Shown: positions 63,759 to 64,000 of the stretch, piece after piece
Numbering within the stretch: the first letter of the stretch is position 1
Layout of the letters: every line of letters begins with the position of its first letter
The notes under the pieces: generated by a model
Told to the model about the DNA's origin: nothing
Database searches by the model: none
Seen by the model: the letters and a program-made list of their open reading frames with translations, nothing else
NCBI RefSeq assembly: GCF_027594425.1
Contig: NZ_CP115159.1
Location: forward strand, 3,309,001-3,373,000
DNA length: 64,000 nt
Direction of reading: 5' to 3'
Origin: Zunongwangia sp. HGR-M22
Lineage (GTDB): Bacteria; Bacteroidota; Bacteroidia; Flavobacteriales; Flavobacteriaceae
Program-made: the position numbers and the translations under genes

Positions 63759-63785
63759 ATTAAAAAGAAGGGACTAAAAACAAGA

Positions 63786-63809
63786 AAACCCCTGTTTTTG
63801 CAGGGGTTT
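63786..63809 (-). terminator. Terminator of the tRNA genes
   Basis: AAACCCCTG pairs with CAGGGGTTT across a short A-rich loop, read on the minus strand just after tRNA-Leu, with T residues following. It separates the tRNA transcript from the integrase gene. Confidence 0.8.
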
Positions 63810-63814
63810 CTCTG

Positions 63815-63900
63815 TACTCGGAGCGGGACTTGAACCCGCACGAACGTTGCTGTTCATTGGATTTTAAGTCCAACGTGTCTACCAATTCCACCATCCGAGC
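63815..63900 (-). tRNA. tRNA-Leu (UAA)
   Basis: The reverse complement folds into a class II tRNA: acceptor GCTCGGA with TCCGAGT (one G-U closing pair), anticodon loop CTTAAAA (anticodon TAA) on stem TTGGA/TCCAA, a long variable arm and T-arm GCGGG-TTCAAGT-CCCGC. CCA is not encoded. Its 3' part, from 63819 to 63869, is repeated at 21956-22006, so it is the prophage attachment site; the 3' half now present was probably supplied by the phage. Confidence 0.95.
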
Positions 63901-63918
63901 ATAATATTATATATACTG

Positions 63919-63991
63919 AGCGAAAAACGGGATTCGAACCCGCGACCTCCACCTTGGCAAGGTGGCGCTCTACCAACTGAGCTATTTTCGC
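63919..63991 (-). tRNA. tRNA-Gly (GCC)
   Basis: The reverse complement begins GCGAAAATAGCTCAGTTGG and has anticodon stem CCACC/GGTGG around TTGCCAA (anticodon GCC), and T-arm CGGG-TTCGAAT-CCCG with acceptor TTTTCGC. It lies 19 bp upstream of tRNA-Leu in the same orientation, so the two are probably co-transcribed. Confidence 0.95.
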
Positions 63992-64000
63992 GTATTTAAA

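Larger units (their letters stand above)
21956..63869. mobile_element. Integrated temperate siphovirus-like phage, about 41.9 kb
   Basis: The boundaries are a tRNA-Leu fragment at the left and the intact tRNA-Leu plus tyrosine integrase at the right. Inside are repressor and early region, ClpP-like protease, capsid, terminase, portal, tape measure, tail, holin-like protein, endolysin and spanin; no tail sheath is seen, which fits a non-contractile tail. All core structural genes look intact, so particles might still form. The decayed attL may hinder accurate excision. Several accessory gene pairs that look like anti-phage systems are embedded near the ends and between early and late regions. 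Confidence 0.88.

Overview
The window is about 22 kb of ordinary chromosome from a member of the Bacteroidetes, most likely a marine Flavobacteriaceae, followed by about 42 kb of integrated temperate tailed phage (siphovirus-like) and two tRNA genes. The assignment rests on AT-rich DNA, promoters of the Bacteroidetes type (TTTG, about 21 nt, TAnnTTTG), weak Shine-Dalgarno sites, many short lipoproteins, an AraC regulator with an integral-membrane half, a DUF5117-type zinc protease and BACON domains. No database was searched; family names come from motifs visible in the translations.

Chromosome (1-21955): fabD, a DegT-type aminotransferase and Kdo transferase (envelope and lipid synthesis); three tandem tiny lipoproteins that share an SCRE lipidation site; a DJ-1/PfpI protein; a Crp-type regulator; an XRE-S24 repressor; a VanX-type dipeptidase; a GAF-PAS sensor without an ATPase domain; a large DUF5117-type metalloprotease; katG; a palindromic dispersed repeat; a frameshifted proline dehydrogenase; a quinone reductase; a second Crp-type regulator; a beta-barrel protein; and a membrane AraC regulator.

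Prophage (about 21956-63869): a decayed 51-nt copy of the 3' part of tRNA-Leu(UAA) marks the left end. The intact tRNA-Leu next to a tyrosine integrase marks the right end. Inside the left end lie a HEPN-motif gene paired with a secreted protein, then an accessory operon that appears to be co-transcribed with the lysogeny repressor. Divergent from the repressor come early genes, a structured RNA-like segment with a tRNA-like 3' half, a putative replication protein and small genes. A second accessory block follows (TcmP plus the three-Cys DUF5131 protein, two antisense paralogues, and a putAbiC-type membrane protein). The late region holds a ClpP-like protease, capsid, a putative tail tube, an adenine methylase, terminase on the opposite strand, portal, fibre, a lysis cassette (holin-like, GH19 endolysin, single-gene spanin), tape measure and BACON tail proteins. 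A DUF3800/toxin-like pair with its own host-type promoter sits beside the integrase.

The most striking unexplained signal is a phage-specific late promoter family. A TGTCC-T(5-7) box lies 28-29 nt upstream of a [T/C]AnnTTTG -7 box. It precedes nearly every structural transcription unit, including a back-to-back pair that drives terminase one way and the portal operon the other. Gene starts fall at +40 or +55 from the box in six of the eight copies, and the +40 class implies leaderless mRNAs.
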